Assembly: GCA_036365455.1 (NCBI GenBank)
Contig: JAWQUS010000003.1
Location: 6,158,001-6,222,000 of the forward strand
Length of the DNA stretch: 64,000 bases
Reading direction: 5' to 3'
From: Macrosoma leucophasiata
Lineage: Eukaryota > Arthropoda > Insecta > Lepidoptera > Hedylidae
Shown here: in pieces, positions 12,398 through 25,300 of the stretch
Numbering within the stretch: position 1 is the stretch's first letter
How the letters are laid out: each line of letters begins with the position of its first letter
Position numbers and translations under genes: made by a program
The notes under the pieces: generated by a model
Databases searched by the model: none
What the model saw: only the letters and a program-made list of their open reading frames with translations
Told to the model about the DNA's origin: nothing

Positions 12398-12672
12398 AGT
12401 GTCTGAGTTCGTGAGCGTAGGCTTAAATGATAGTGTTGGAGCACTATTGAGTTCCGATTAGATGGTAATCTATGGCATAGTAGATCTTCAGATCATCAGA
12501 TCTTCTTATCAGATCTTTATCACAGATCCTGACCTCAGAGGTAACAAACAATGCATCAGCATCCTGACCTTGCCTAACCTAACCTATTTGGAGATATCTT
12601 AGGGCTGCAGTCGGCACTTAACATACATGTGAACTGCATGTTTGTTTACTACCATCATTATATCAAAAAAAG
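12398..12672 (+). repeat. R270 copy, head degraded
   Basis: The head lost most of the hairpin. The tail segments GGGCTGCAGTCGGCACTTAA and GTGAACTGCATGTTTGTTTA are clear and end in ATCATTATATCAAAAAAAG. Confidence 0.65.
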
Positions 12673-12729
12673 ACATTTATGAAAAAATATTGTAAATAAT
12701 AATTATAATATTTTCATTGCAATAAAAAA

Positions 12730-13090
12730 TAATCATTCGAAACACTATCCCACACAAAATTGCGAGTCCTCTAAATATCGCGCGAAAATGCCGATGCGCT
12801 ACGAAATCCAACCCCTATCTACTCCGACCGGTGGGACCCTCGGCTACATAAAAGGTACTTGAAACTGGGTGGGATCGAGGCACCGGGGCCCGCCCTCTAC
12901 ACTCGGCGGCCTCCATTGGCCGGCGCCTAAGAACCGCAGCGGCTATTCGTCATCGCACTCCCCACACGCCATCACCACGTGCGTCTACACTTTATCTTTC
13001 GCGCCGTCACACCAATTCATTTAGTCGCTCACCCGGCACGACGCGTGCGACACCACGGCGTTTTGGGGATGTCAAACGTGATCGACTGTT
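12730..13090 (+). promoter_or_regulatory. putative promoter / 5' region of the cytokine-like gene
   Basis: This is a sharp rise in GC over the AT-rich surroundings and is free of recognised repeats. A TATA-like CATAAAAGG lies at about 12847, an ATTGG (inverted CCAAT) at about 12914 and a CACGTG E-box near 12976. The transcription start cannot be fixed from sequence. The placement depends on exon 1 being correctly assigned. Confidence 0.3.
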
Positions 13091-13104
13091 ATGGATTACA
13101 CTAA
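13069..13104 (+). promoter_or_regulatory. upstream ORF overlapping the candidate start codon
   Basis: An ATG at 13069 opens an 11-codon ORF (MSNVIDCYGLH) that stops at 13104, overlapping the ATG at 13091 in another frame. An in-frame TGA at 13079-13081 precedes the main ATG. Overlapping uORFs normally reduce translation from the main start. Confidence 0.4.
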
Positions 13105-13340
13105 GATACCGCACTTCGCGTTGCACCGACAGACCGGCACTGTGTTAATCAGACTGAAGATGGAGATCTCGGATATTTGCAGACCCCTCACCAACACCAG
13201 ATCGGACTACGCCAAAGTTGTGCATAGGCCCACGAGTTGTGAACAATGTTCTAGGACTAGATTAAATAGCCAATACAGTGACTGTGATAGTGATATAGTG
13301 GATAAATGTCGACCTTACAGATCGAGTACGGCCAGAAGCA
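13091..13340 (+). CDS. candidate exon 1 (residues 1-83 plus one base)
   Basis: The ORF opens at ATG 13091 after an in-frame TGA and runs to a donor AGCA|GTAAGC at 13341. It leaves one base, which combines with the GA at 22788-22789 to make an Arg codon, so the frame fits exon 2. The encoded segment is polar and Cys-containing (CEQC, DCDSD) with no hydrophobic stretch. It therefore puts about 84 residues in front of the leader. That is long for a signal peptide and would suit a type II membrane precursor. The phase match has a one-in-three chance of being accidental. A different, shorter first exon with a start codon nearer the leader is a real alternative. Confidence 0.5.
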
Positions 13341-16300
13341 GTAAGCTATATTTTATTATTTTATTTCGAATTTAAATTAAAGTAGAACATCATAAAATTA
13401 AATAGTGAAGGATGATTATACTTATACTCGTATGATTGCAATTCCGAAGTTTGATTGAGGGTCGTCCCCGTGCTCAGGTGTGTTATCGCAACCATAAAAG
13501 CGCGTCAGTCTTAGTTTGCATTACATTATTTATACAACAAATATCCGGTGGTCCACAAGTTGCACTGATACCCAGTCTATCCTGATGACACTGTCATTGT
13601 CGGTATAATCTTGAATTGCACTACAATTTAATTACGAGCAAAAACCGAGTCAGGTCCTCTACAATGTTAAACACGGAGATCAGAACTCACTAACTGGGCT
13701 TAAACTGTAATTAAACTAGCGTACTGTTACCGGAATGACATATCTAACTAAATGTTTCTATCCTTTAAGAGTTGTACACAGTTATGTCCGCGCTCGGAGG
13801 GCTGTTTCGTAATAAGCACTATCGCTCAGTCGATCTCTATATAGGGCTATGAAATGATTTAAGTGTCGCACAAGAAAAAAATATACATGCGTCGGTCCTA
13901 GCGAGATCATGCCCGTTCATTTGGTTCTGCTATCTATTGATGTCTAAAATGTTTCTAGCTTTTTCGACGGCCTCTTAGCTAAGAAAATAAAGAGCTTTTT
14001 ATCTCGCATGTAAAAAAATATGGTCAAGTATTATTAATTGATTTCCATTTTTAATCAAAATGTTTGTTATTGATTCGCATAGCTACCTAACAGACAACAG
14101 AAAAAATGAAATATTATTAAATAGAAGTAAAATTGATATATTGCTTCTAAAATAATAAGGTAGTAAAATAGTAAGTAGGTACCTAGGTATATTGTAACTA
14201 TTGGGTAAATAAAATATAGATCGCTATCTTATTTAAGTATTTCTCTTTTTTTTTTCACAATAAATAAATCATTTAATTAATTTGCCCGATAATTATACCT
14301 ATTCAAAACATTGCCCTATTTTTTTCAAATGCAAAGTGTTATCATAATTATTACAAATTAAAATATTTAAATTAAATTAACACAACTACACAAATTATGT
14401 ATATAATATATTTTCAAATATATATAACTACCTACATCTACAGGTATAACAATTAAGTAACGAATTCTCTACATTATAATATTAAACCAGCCCAAGTCAA
14501 TAAAAAAGTTAATTAACAACTAACCAAACCTTTGTCAACAATGCAAAATTTTAAGTACTGAATGTATTAACACAAATGTGCAATGTGTGTAACAAAAGGA
14601 AGACGATCCTTGTTGTGAGATTAAGGCTAATTTGTGGGTATGAAAAATGTTATTGTATTGTAATTATTTCAACCGCAACCTTATCTGAAAAACTATTAAA
14701 TAACAATTTAATCGCGCGCAATACGCCAATCCTAGAAGATAAATAATATTAGTAAATACCTATATCATTTATTTTTCCCGGAAGTAATCGTAGTTGATAC
14801 ATTTCGCAAGGACTTATATATCCGTCTCTACATTTCGTTAATAAGGCTGTATTATTCCTTTCGACGCGAAAAACCCATTCAACATCCGGCAATCGAGAAA
14901 AAATCATAAACCCTAGATTAGGTTCGGTCCCGTGTGTGGAGTTATGTGCTAAGTTTTTTTTTATCCAATTAACCGGTAGAATGACTACAGTTGTGAGATT
15001 TTATGACCACATTTTAAAACACATACCTAACAGAAGTATTTATTTTTTATATAACAAATACGACTACGTCTTAAAATTATTAGAAGCAAGAAAACATCCC
15101 TTGATAGGGTAGAAAGAGATTCTGATAATAGGGATATGATTTTATGATACACTTCGCCAGTTCTTCGATGAAAATATCTGGTAATTCATTTTCGAAATGT
15201 ACTTAAATTTATTACATACAGACAATTTAATTATTTTTTCTGGCTTGATGAGAATAAAGGCCAAAACTTCAAAAATAATCTTGGCGCAGAATTTTCGATA
15301 AAATGTGTTACCTAAATCCAGTTAAATAATATTATTCAGACATTTGACAAGGATGAACGAGCTTTCGTAGTCTTTTTGAAACAGTTTTCTTATTCTGAGT
15401 GACATATTTTAAATAACATTTTTTTATAGGTTAAATAAAAAAAATGTTTAAAAAAAGTAATCTAATACTAATTGGGTAATCTAATACGATACAATGAGTA
15501 TTAGAATTACAATTGTATTAAAAATGTTATTTAAATATGTCACTTAGAAGAAGATAACTGTCACAAAAAGACTCTACTAAAGCTCGTTCATCCTTGTAAA
15601 ATGTCTGAACAATATTATTTAACTAGATAGTTTAAATTGTGTTGTTAAGTGGGCAATTTGTGTAAAAAGTACAACTATTTGTGGTCTAGGATTCCTATGT
15701 GATACGGTGTAATAGCGTTTGCTCCCCGCTCGATTTCATGAACTATGTCCGCATCATTAGGGCTGCGATCCACTCCCTCATTAGCAACATTTTCACATAA
15801 AACACTGTTCATTTAAGCGAAGTAAGACCGAGCCGCGTCAATTATAAACAGTTATTTCAGTGAGATCGCAGAATCATAATGACAGTGTTTAGTTGTCACC
15901 CGTTTAAAAGATGTCGATGCCAGCTTTATGTGCGCTTTAATTTTTCTCTCTCCAATTAAACAGAAAAAGCTTCTCGTGCACCGCGCGATATAATTTTTCC
16001 ATTTTATTCCCATTTAAAAAGTTATCAGAAGTTGTGTAATATCAGTGGTTACCTTATTAAGTTAAAACGCGATGGAAATTTGCGCTTATTTCGTTAATTT
16101 CAAGGCGGATGATGTCGATCGCCGACGGTCTTCGGCTATTACCATTTAGAGCGGTTTTCAGTTAATGAAGAGTGTATCACCGCGGATCGCGTCGGCGTGT
16201 GATATGCCGCACGCCGCCACACGCGTCTCCGCGCGATAATCGCTCTTATTATGCGCAGTCAAATTTTACGAGCGCATCGCTTGTTAGCCGCACACCAACA

Positions 16301-19300
16301 AAATAACGAACTCAATTAATCCTGCGGTTACCGTAATACCTTCTCTACGCGATGTCATGCGGATATTGGTCCTGTTAATGAGCAAACTTCATCCTTTACG
16401 ATAACGCGCCGGGGAACGATCGCAAGCGGTATGAAAGCCATCGATAATTTGACGCACATAATTTTGTAACGAACTGCGAAGACGGTGCTCGCATTCAAAT
16501 TTTTTTACGCGTTTATGTTCAGAATTTACATAATGATTGCGCAGGCGCCGACCATGTCCGTCGAACTGAGCGGCGTGAACTTTTCTCGGTTTTCGAACCG
16601 AAATTCTAGTTAGCGGGCGCGCGATTTCTTTTTAAAAAGGTTAACAAGGTGCTCTCGTTTGCTTCGTTTTTCGTGCCGCGCAGCCTCCTTTTGTGTACGG
16701 GCGAGCTGTTAAAAAATAAACGAATTCTTTGTTTCTCGGGTAGTCGGACCGACCTCCGACGCGGTCCCTACTTTTTTATACCCCCTTATAACCTGTGTAT
16801 TACCTACGTGTAGGTATCTACGGTTTTTATGGTCTCCCGGTCAGATCTTCAATGGGCTAAGGAATTCAATCGAGTCTCCTTATTGTCCATTTATAGTTTT
16901 TTTTATAATGTTAGTAATTATCCCTCGGTTAACTCAGCTACTCTTTCAGTGAGATGGTGCCTTGGAAGAATTTCTTTTCGGTTTAATTGACTTCGATCGC
17001 AATTGCTGTTAATGGTCGATTTAATGTAGAATGAAAATTTCCTTTAGTAAATGTGTCTCGATTGCACTTCGTTATATTTTTTTTGTTTGGAAAAACGCGG
17101 GCATTGTGTTGGACAGTTTCGGTGCTTTCGGTATATTTTTTTAATATCGCACAGTGACTCCACGGATTTTACGAGCTGACCTGTTAGTTTTTTTTTTTTG
17201 GTTGAACTTTTGACGGCGGTCTCGCGGTTGCTTGCTTTTGACCGGCGCACTAATAAAATGTTATGATCGTGTGTTTAACGCGTGTTGTGTGTCGGGCCTT
17301 CTTTTTGACATGATTGTTATTACCCCGACCCCGCCTTTGCGGTCACCTTTTGTGTTCTGACTGTAACAACGTTGTTATCGTGTTAATTAAATGACGATAC
17401 GATACACAATTCATTGGTAGAGCTTAGATTTATATACGCATTAAAATAATGTTGCTGTCGTGGTTTAGTTAAATGGTAGGGTCAGTACGAGTAGGTGTAG
17501 GTGTAGGTATTTTTTTTTTATATAATGGTAGTTCAAACAAGCATGCAGTTCACATTGATGTTAAGTGATGACTGCAGCCTATAGACACCCACATAAAGAC
17601 CAAGGTCAAAATACAGATGCGTTACAACTCCTGAGGTCTAAGGTGATATGCCTCTGTGCCGGAAATTACAGGGCCGTACATTACCACCTGACCGGAACAC
17701 GATAGTGCTGAACACTACCATTTAGCGGCAAGTATATTATGTAATGCGGTGGTGCCTACGCCCGCGAGCTCCGTCACTGGAGCTCTACCACCAGTGAAAA
17801 CCAGGTACCTACATAATAATCTATACTATCTATACTATACTATAATATTACGAGTATAAGGCTGAAGAGTTTGTTATTTGCTTGAACGCCATAATCTCAG
17901 GAACTAATGATCCGATTTGAAAAAATATTTCAGTGTTAGATAGCCGATTTATCGATGAAGTACGTAACATTACGCTAAAAAGAATAGGAGAGGGCAGGTA
18001 ACATAAAAACCGTGCGAAGCCGGAGAAGGCCGCTAGTATCTTATATCTGGAATAGCGTATATTTTTGTGAGTCACTGAAAAGGTGTCGTTTCATCCTGGA
18101 CCCAGTTTTAGTACAGTAGTTGGGCGTCTGAACAAAGCTTTTAAGGATTACGGAAAAAAAAATTAACTTCAATAAAATTTTATGTTAATGTTAAAAAAAG
18201 ATTTAAGATTAATTTAATTATTATTATAAGTACAATGCACGATTACCGGACTCAGGCTCCATACATTTTTAGGCAACTTTGCACAAATTTTGGACTGTTC
18301 GTGTCTCGAGACGAAACATATCGGCATCTCTCTCTATCTCGAGCGAGGGGCGTGATAATCGGGACGAGTTCACAATCTTAGTTAAATAATAAGCGGCGAA
18401 GCGCCCTATAACTATAATTTCCTTTTATTTGACCGCCGCTTTGCCCCTGGGCCAAGCGAAATCACCGTTTGCATCGCTAACGAGACGTGGGAGTAAAAAA
18501 ATCTATTCTACTATTTTGTATCGACAAGACAGCTCTTAAACTTACCTACTATTGCTCAATCGCTGAATATTAAAAGCTTATATTTATGCTACTGTAGTAT
18601 TAAAATCAGTACCTATAGTTCTATAAGTTTATTTTTTATGAGAAACTAGCTGTTGCTCGCGGCTTCGCCAACGTGGATGTCGTTTATAGCCTATGTAAGC
18701 CGTAAGTAGCCTATGTTCTTTCTCAAAGTCAACTCTATCTCTGTACCAAATTTCATTAAAATCGGTTCGGTCGTTTGGACGTGAAAAGGTAACCGACAGA
18801 CAGACAGACTTTCACATTTATAATATTAGTAGGGAAGTAGGGATTAATAAAAGGCTTCTATAGACCTCTGAATCAATGAAAATTTTTTAGAAGACAAAAC
18901 GTACTGGTTAGCATTGGTGGTAAGAGAATATTGCTGTCTATTGACGTCTGTATAAAAGTAGAGGTTCTTTGTAGATGTGTCTGTTATATCTAGGCCGTCG
19001 TCTGAAATCACGGTGCTGTATATTATTATCTAACCGCAACACAGTAGCGTTGAATATAACTAAATGATATTTCGAAGCAAACAGATTAGATAATGCGCTG
19101 GCGCTTAAAAAGGTTTGATGTCAATCCTACATAGATATAAACAACAGAAATATAAGTTTAAATGCCTCTGTCTTTTTTTATGTAATGGAAGTGGCAAACA
19201 AGCATGTTGTTCACATTAATGTTAAGTGATGACTGCAGCCTATAGACACTTATACAAAGACCAAGGTCAAAATGCAGATGCGTTACCACTCCTGAGGCCT

Positions 19301-22300
19301 AAGGTGTTATGCCTCTGTGCCGGAAATTACAGGGCCGTACATTTGGCGGCAAGTATATAGGTAATGTGGTGGTGCCTACGCCCGCGAGGTCCGTCACCAC
19401 CAGTAAAAAAATAGTTTTTTCCTTGCCTTGGATTTACGTACGGAAAATATATTTCGAACCAACTGACTATTTTAGACGATTGACTATGTGACACCCTACA
19501 AAATAAGTAAATGTTTGCATATAGCTAATCATCGAAGTTTGTCTACGAGTGTTAATAGAGGAAAAACGACTTTATGAATGGAGGCTGCGCATGCGTGAAC
19601 GTTTTCAACAAGTGATTAATTACGGTGTCACTGACCTCCGTAGACTACGCGGTTACCAAATATTATCAAAATGATAATTGATTACGCTCAATATTTGAGG
19701 TTACTCATTTTAACGTTATTTACTTTTTCAGTGTTTTGACTCAATCCGTGAATCATGTGTTTATGTCTGGTAGATGACTAAGGTTACAATACTTTACGCT
19801 ATTCTGTAGTAACGTAGGTAGTTACGAGCTAAGTAGTTTACAGCTCTGAGTCGTGTTTTATGTGAAAACTGACAGCATTTACATTTTGCATAATATCTTT
19901 CATGCGTAGGTATGACATTTTACTATTATTTGTATTGTCTTTTTTTTCAAATTATTGATCCGCCAAGTCACGCGAAAACTATGATTTTTTTTTTCAATTA
20001 TGTCTAGCCGCCGGCGGCTTTACGTTCGTTGAAGAGTTTTCATGTAGGTATGTTTTTCACCAAAGGATAGACAGTAGTTTTAGATTAGTCAGTTCAAATA
20101 TTAAAATTACTGAGTTACTTGTCGTTTATTGTTTAAGTATCTTAAAATACGTAGGTACTAGTGATGTGATAAAATTTGTCTCATTCTTTTTCCTATTGAA
20201 AATTTTATGCATTGGGAAAACCGATTTCGGACTCGAAATAGCTCTTAAAATTAGTACACGCCAACCGTTATTACCTACATCATTCTTGGTCCATGTTTTT
20301 AATTTAGGAACGCTACAGTACCTATATGTCGATAATTCATAAACTTAAGATGATTTTGGGTTCTTACTCTTAAAGATTAAAGAGAAATTAATAGGCGAGC
20401 GACATGGATATTGGTTCGCCCGGTTGGCAGCCACCGTTAAATTTCGTACCGCATTAGTGATTCACATAGTTCCACCGAACAATTAGCAAAGGCTGTCCAC
20501 CTCTGGGCCGCGATGTATTTATTCATCGGATGTTCATCGATTACCATAATCGATAGCATCGTGCCCATAGCATACGGAACAGCGGGCACTTGAGTTTTTT
20601 TTTTCATTGGAGAGATGCATCGGAAAGTAATAATTTAGCTGTTTACTGCTGTCCGTTTTCTGTAATGATGGTGGTAAACAAGCATGCAGTTCGCTTAGAT
20701 GGTAAGTGACGACTGCATCCTAAAGATATCTGCATAAAAAACGGTGGTACCTTAGTTTGCAGATGCGTAGCAATACCCCTGAGTCATGTTGTTTTGCCTC
20801 TGAGATAGTTAATAGGCCCCGTACCGTACATTACCATCTAACCGGAATACTATATGTAGTGCTGAACACTAGTAGGTGACTGCCATATAACGGCAGATTG
20901 ATTAGGTAATGCAATAGTACCTATGTCCTCGAGCTCCGACACTGGAACTCTACCACCAGTGAAAAGTAGTTAAATATCGAATTATCAATACAACTTGTAT
21001 TGGCAATTCGATGTTCTTCATATATATCTATTATCTATTTGCTATGAATTGTTAACCAGTAGCTACGTACCTACTCGTACGTAGGTACGGGCTCAATGAT
21101 ATCACGAAATAATAAAACCTATTTGATTGGGTAAAAATCCGATTGATCCATTTTTGATTGTCCATTCAGATTTGATAACCTTTATCATTGGCGCCGCGCC
21201 GTAATGCGCCGAATTGTATTATTATAAAGTTCCCCTATTTTCTCTGTCTGTATGTATGCGCTAATCTCAGAAAGCTGAAATTTGAAATTGAAAACTTCTT
21301 TTTTATAAGTTGTGAACGGATTTGCCAGGGCGGCTAGTAGTTCATAAAGCAACATGGCCCACCGGTGGTCTGTCCGTGTTGCTTTTTGACTTAGTTACTT
21401 ATTGTTTATCAGTTTTTTTTTTGACACGAAGTGGCAAACAAGCGTACCTACAGTTCTCATTGATGGTAAGTAATACTGTGCAGTCTATAAGCATCAACAC
21501 CAAACTAGAGATAATAAATACGTTTACACTCACAGCCCCAAAGTAGGTATAAACCTGTGCCGTGGGTGCCGTTGTATACAAACAATACATCCATAAACAC
21601 CCAGACCCAAAACAAATATCTGTAGGCCATACAAATAATTGTCCCAGTGCGGGGATAGAACCCGCGACCCTTCGAATCAAACGGTCATCTCATACCGCTG
21701 GACCCACCGGGTCGTCAAAGATTAAAATGTAGATGCGCCGCCACTCCAGAGGCCTGAGTTATTATATATCTCTGCCATTTATTACCACCTGACCGGAACA
21801 CAATAGCGCAGAACACAATCATTTAGTGACACTTGTCGCTAATTAGATTAAATAATGCGGTGATGCCTACGTCCGCGAGCTTCGTTACCGGAGCTTTATC
21901 AACATTACGATAGTAGACTACGGAAGTTTATGATGTAATGTTTGTTATTGTCTCGTTTTACAATATCAGCAACCCAACATTTTCCCTGCACCATTAATTC
22001 ATGACCATTTTGGCATCGGGTCGTGACGACCCCACCGCCCACTAGCGGAAGAATTTTCTTCTACATGAAGATAATTCTTCCACTAGTGCAGTCAGTCAAC
22101 CGAACAATGGCGGTCAAGTCATTCCAATAGAGCGGTGTTAAATATAATAACCGCGGGATGGGCAGCAGTGCCCCCGGTAAAAACCGCCGCCATTGCGATC
22201 ACCAATCCACATGCCAAGCGTGGCGATTATGGCATACTAGCTGCTGCCCGCGGCTCCGCCCCCGTGTACGCTTTTCGCGTAACCTGTGGAAACTCATCAA

Positions 22301-25300
22301 ATCAACCTATGGCATCCCACAGGAACATTTTTCAGGATAAAAAGTATCATATAATCTAAGTCAGCTAATACCCTATCTGTATAACAAATTTCATCAAAAT
22401 GCGTTCTGTAGTTTCGGCGTGATTGACGGACAAACATACAAACAAAAATAATTCACATTTATAATATTAGTGTCATCACCCCGTCATGGGGAGGCTTTGG
22501 TCCAGAAGGGACCATCTTTCGGCTGATATGATGATGATGAGTTGTATTCGTGGCCTAGTACCACAAAGGCGTTTCACACACGCGACTGCGCGTCGTCGCG
22601 GTAGGCAGTGAAGCGGATTTCATGTCGCTTGGCCTTTCTATTGAATACGTTGATACCGTTTACACTTCACCGCCAGACCGCGCGGACTAGTTTACTCACC
22701 TCCACCGCAATCCGCGGCGGCGCGCGGTTACGTGTGTAAATCACTTAAGCTACTGAGGCCTTACATTAAATTTGGATTTTTCTTCAGGATACGTCAACGT
22801 CTGTGCGGCTGTCTGCTTGGTGTTACTCGTCGGCGGTCTCTCACCACAATCTTCGGCTGCGCCGCACAAACGCAACATGGAACGTCAACGTAGGGCCGTC
22901 AGCGAAGATGAGGCGTTATGGGCATCCCCGTGTGACTATGACAATACCGTAAGTTGATAGAGAACTCAAAGGATCATGGGGAAATTTGTAAGCAAAAAAG
23001 GTATATGGTAAAATAGCTTTGAAATGTTATCTAGGGAACCTAAAGAATATTACTTAGTTTTTTTTTTATTCACCGGAATAAAATGTTTGAAATTAAAATT
23101 AAGTATGGAGGGTTTCTACTGTTAGTAGTAATGACTATTTTCATTCCAGGGTTGTCAAAATATTTTAAATACCAGGAAATATTCTTTATTTTCCCTAAAT
23201 AATATTTCAAAGCTGTTTAACCATTTCCTTTTTTCTGAAAAAAACAATGTCTTCACTTGCCATATTCTTTGTTTTTTTGGTGCAATTACCTATACCTATA
23301 TTTTTAAGGATTTTCGATTAGCAGATAACAGAGAGGGCCGGCATAATTTTCTTCAATAAATTAATCCTTAAAATCACACACTTTCAAAAGAATGTATGTA
23401 AAGTGTGTGAATTCGTTTTGTTCGTAAAAGAAATTAGTTAAGTTAATAAAATGGTAAAAGGCAATGTTTATTGCCAATGCCAAAGCCAAATAGACAAAAA
23501 TGTCATGGTAACCTGCCTGAGTACAAAAATAACGTTTTTACAGAAAATCGAAATAGAATACAGTACAGAAAATTTATTTTTCTGTACTGTAAGATTGATT
23601 AGGAAAATTATGTTTGCCTATTGCCCATTTGTTGACAAAAGCATACTTCATCTGAGCTTTAGGATTCGCTATAAAAATGTTGCTACACACGTATTAATAG
23701 AGATTTTCTTTTGTTATTTCCAGTCAGCTCTAGAATACACTCCAGCTTTCGCGATAGCCGTCGCGTCGCAAGCAAAGAATGCTCGAGTTAAAACGGCGGC
23801 CTACAAGGATACATTTGTAAGTAAAAACATTACTTCAAAATCGATCTATTCGCTTTCATTGATGAATGAATCCAGCCGAGTGGCGAGACAATCGCAACGT
23901 AGTATTCTCGACCGCATCGATATGCCCGCCGCGTCGCTCTAAATGAACGGACGCTGTATGCGCCCGGCCAATACCAATAAAACTTTGAACTAAGGACATC
24001 GTCGCATACCTTTAGGGCTTAATGTGATTTTATCGATTTATGAATGAAAAAGTCTGTAGTAACGCACCTTCGTGTATCCAAGACGAGTCCAAAGGTCCCT
24101 GCACCCTGCCAATTGCAGTGCGCAAGATCCCGAAAAGTTTCGCAAGAAACCATCCACCATTAACGATTCTCTGCGTGCACGTTTTTAGAGCCGTTTTCTC
24201 ACCGCGTTGGATGGCGTGGAAGAGAGATTGCATCGGCGCGGGCGCCGCCGGTTTCGCTTGTGTACGTCCGGCCGCGGCCGCTTCCTCCCTTTTAATTATA
24301 ATTTCGCACTGCATTTATGTGACGCCCTGACGCCACATCAGCACATCGACTCTCGCTTTAATTTTCAACACATTGAACCCACCAATTACGTTCGCATAAA
24401 ACATCGCCGTTAAGTATCGCGCTTGGTCTTCCTTATTACGGCGCAAACGCACGAATTTGCATTCGGCGCAGTCCGTCGTCGAACACGAATTATTGGAAGG
24501 GACAAGACAGTTCTGTCGTTCCAATCCTAGGAATATAATATTTCCGAATCGGAAGTAAGGTGGCCGATCGACGAGCAATAATGCGATGTCGCGCCGCGCC
24601 TCGCATCGTTTATGGATGAGCCTGCGTATGAGGGGTTATGGACGTGTGCGAGAGTCACGCGCGAGTACATTTCGGTGTTTGTGAGCAGCGTCGGCGCTTG
24701 ATCGGCTGTCGAGCGATCGATGGATGAGTGGCGAAGGATTAGTTTCGTGTCAATTAGTCCGGTGGTGGAGCTATGTGTTCGCGTATGAGGTACGGTGGCA
24801 TTTGTAATAGGCTCGCCGGTCGTAACGACGGCGACGTCCTGTCCTGGCCGCTGCCTCCCCATCGTAAAATGACATTATCGACGCACAGTAGCCGGAACGA
24901 AGTACAGGACGGTGGGCATACGCATCGAATACTGATTGCGCATTATTATTGCGCGACACACCTGCTTGACGATTTTTTTTCTGTCTCTCCCCTTAATGTC
25001 GGTCATTCGGTACTAATGTATCATATTTATTGCGATTTAGACGAAGCTCGCTGCCGATGAACCGCTACAAGGACGTTTGCGTTCGCGTAGCGCGTATCAT
25101 TTGTAGGCTTTAAAAAAAATAGAACGAAATAAAAACACACGTAATACGAAAAGGAACCGTGTGATATATTAAATGCAATATCTAAATTACGTTGTCGTAT
25201 CTGTCATCAAACCATTCCTTATTATAACTGGCTGGACTGTACCAAGAACGCAATAACAAATTCAACGAACTCTACCGGTACTGTGTGACTCTACACCGGC

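Noticed and set aside
17044..17250. Lys-rich small protein on -
   Set aside because: The basic residues come from T-rich simple sequence, and no start or splice evidence supports it.
23451..23942. 163-codon ORF spanning exon 3
   Set aside because: It reads from intron 2 through exon 3 into intron 3. The central part is exon 3; the flanks are AT-rich intron sequence, and consensus splice sites cut it exactly.
24030..24862. Overlapping ORFs in the GC-rich island
   Set aside because: ORFs on both strands overlap, as expected in GC-richer DNA with few stops. None has a domain or splice context, so the island was kept as non-coding.
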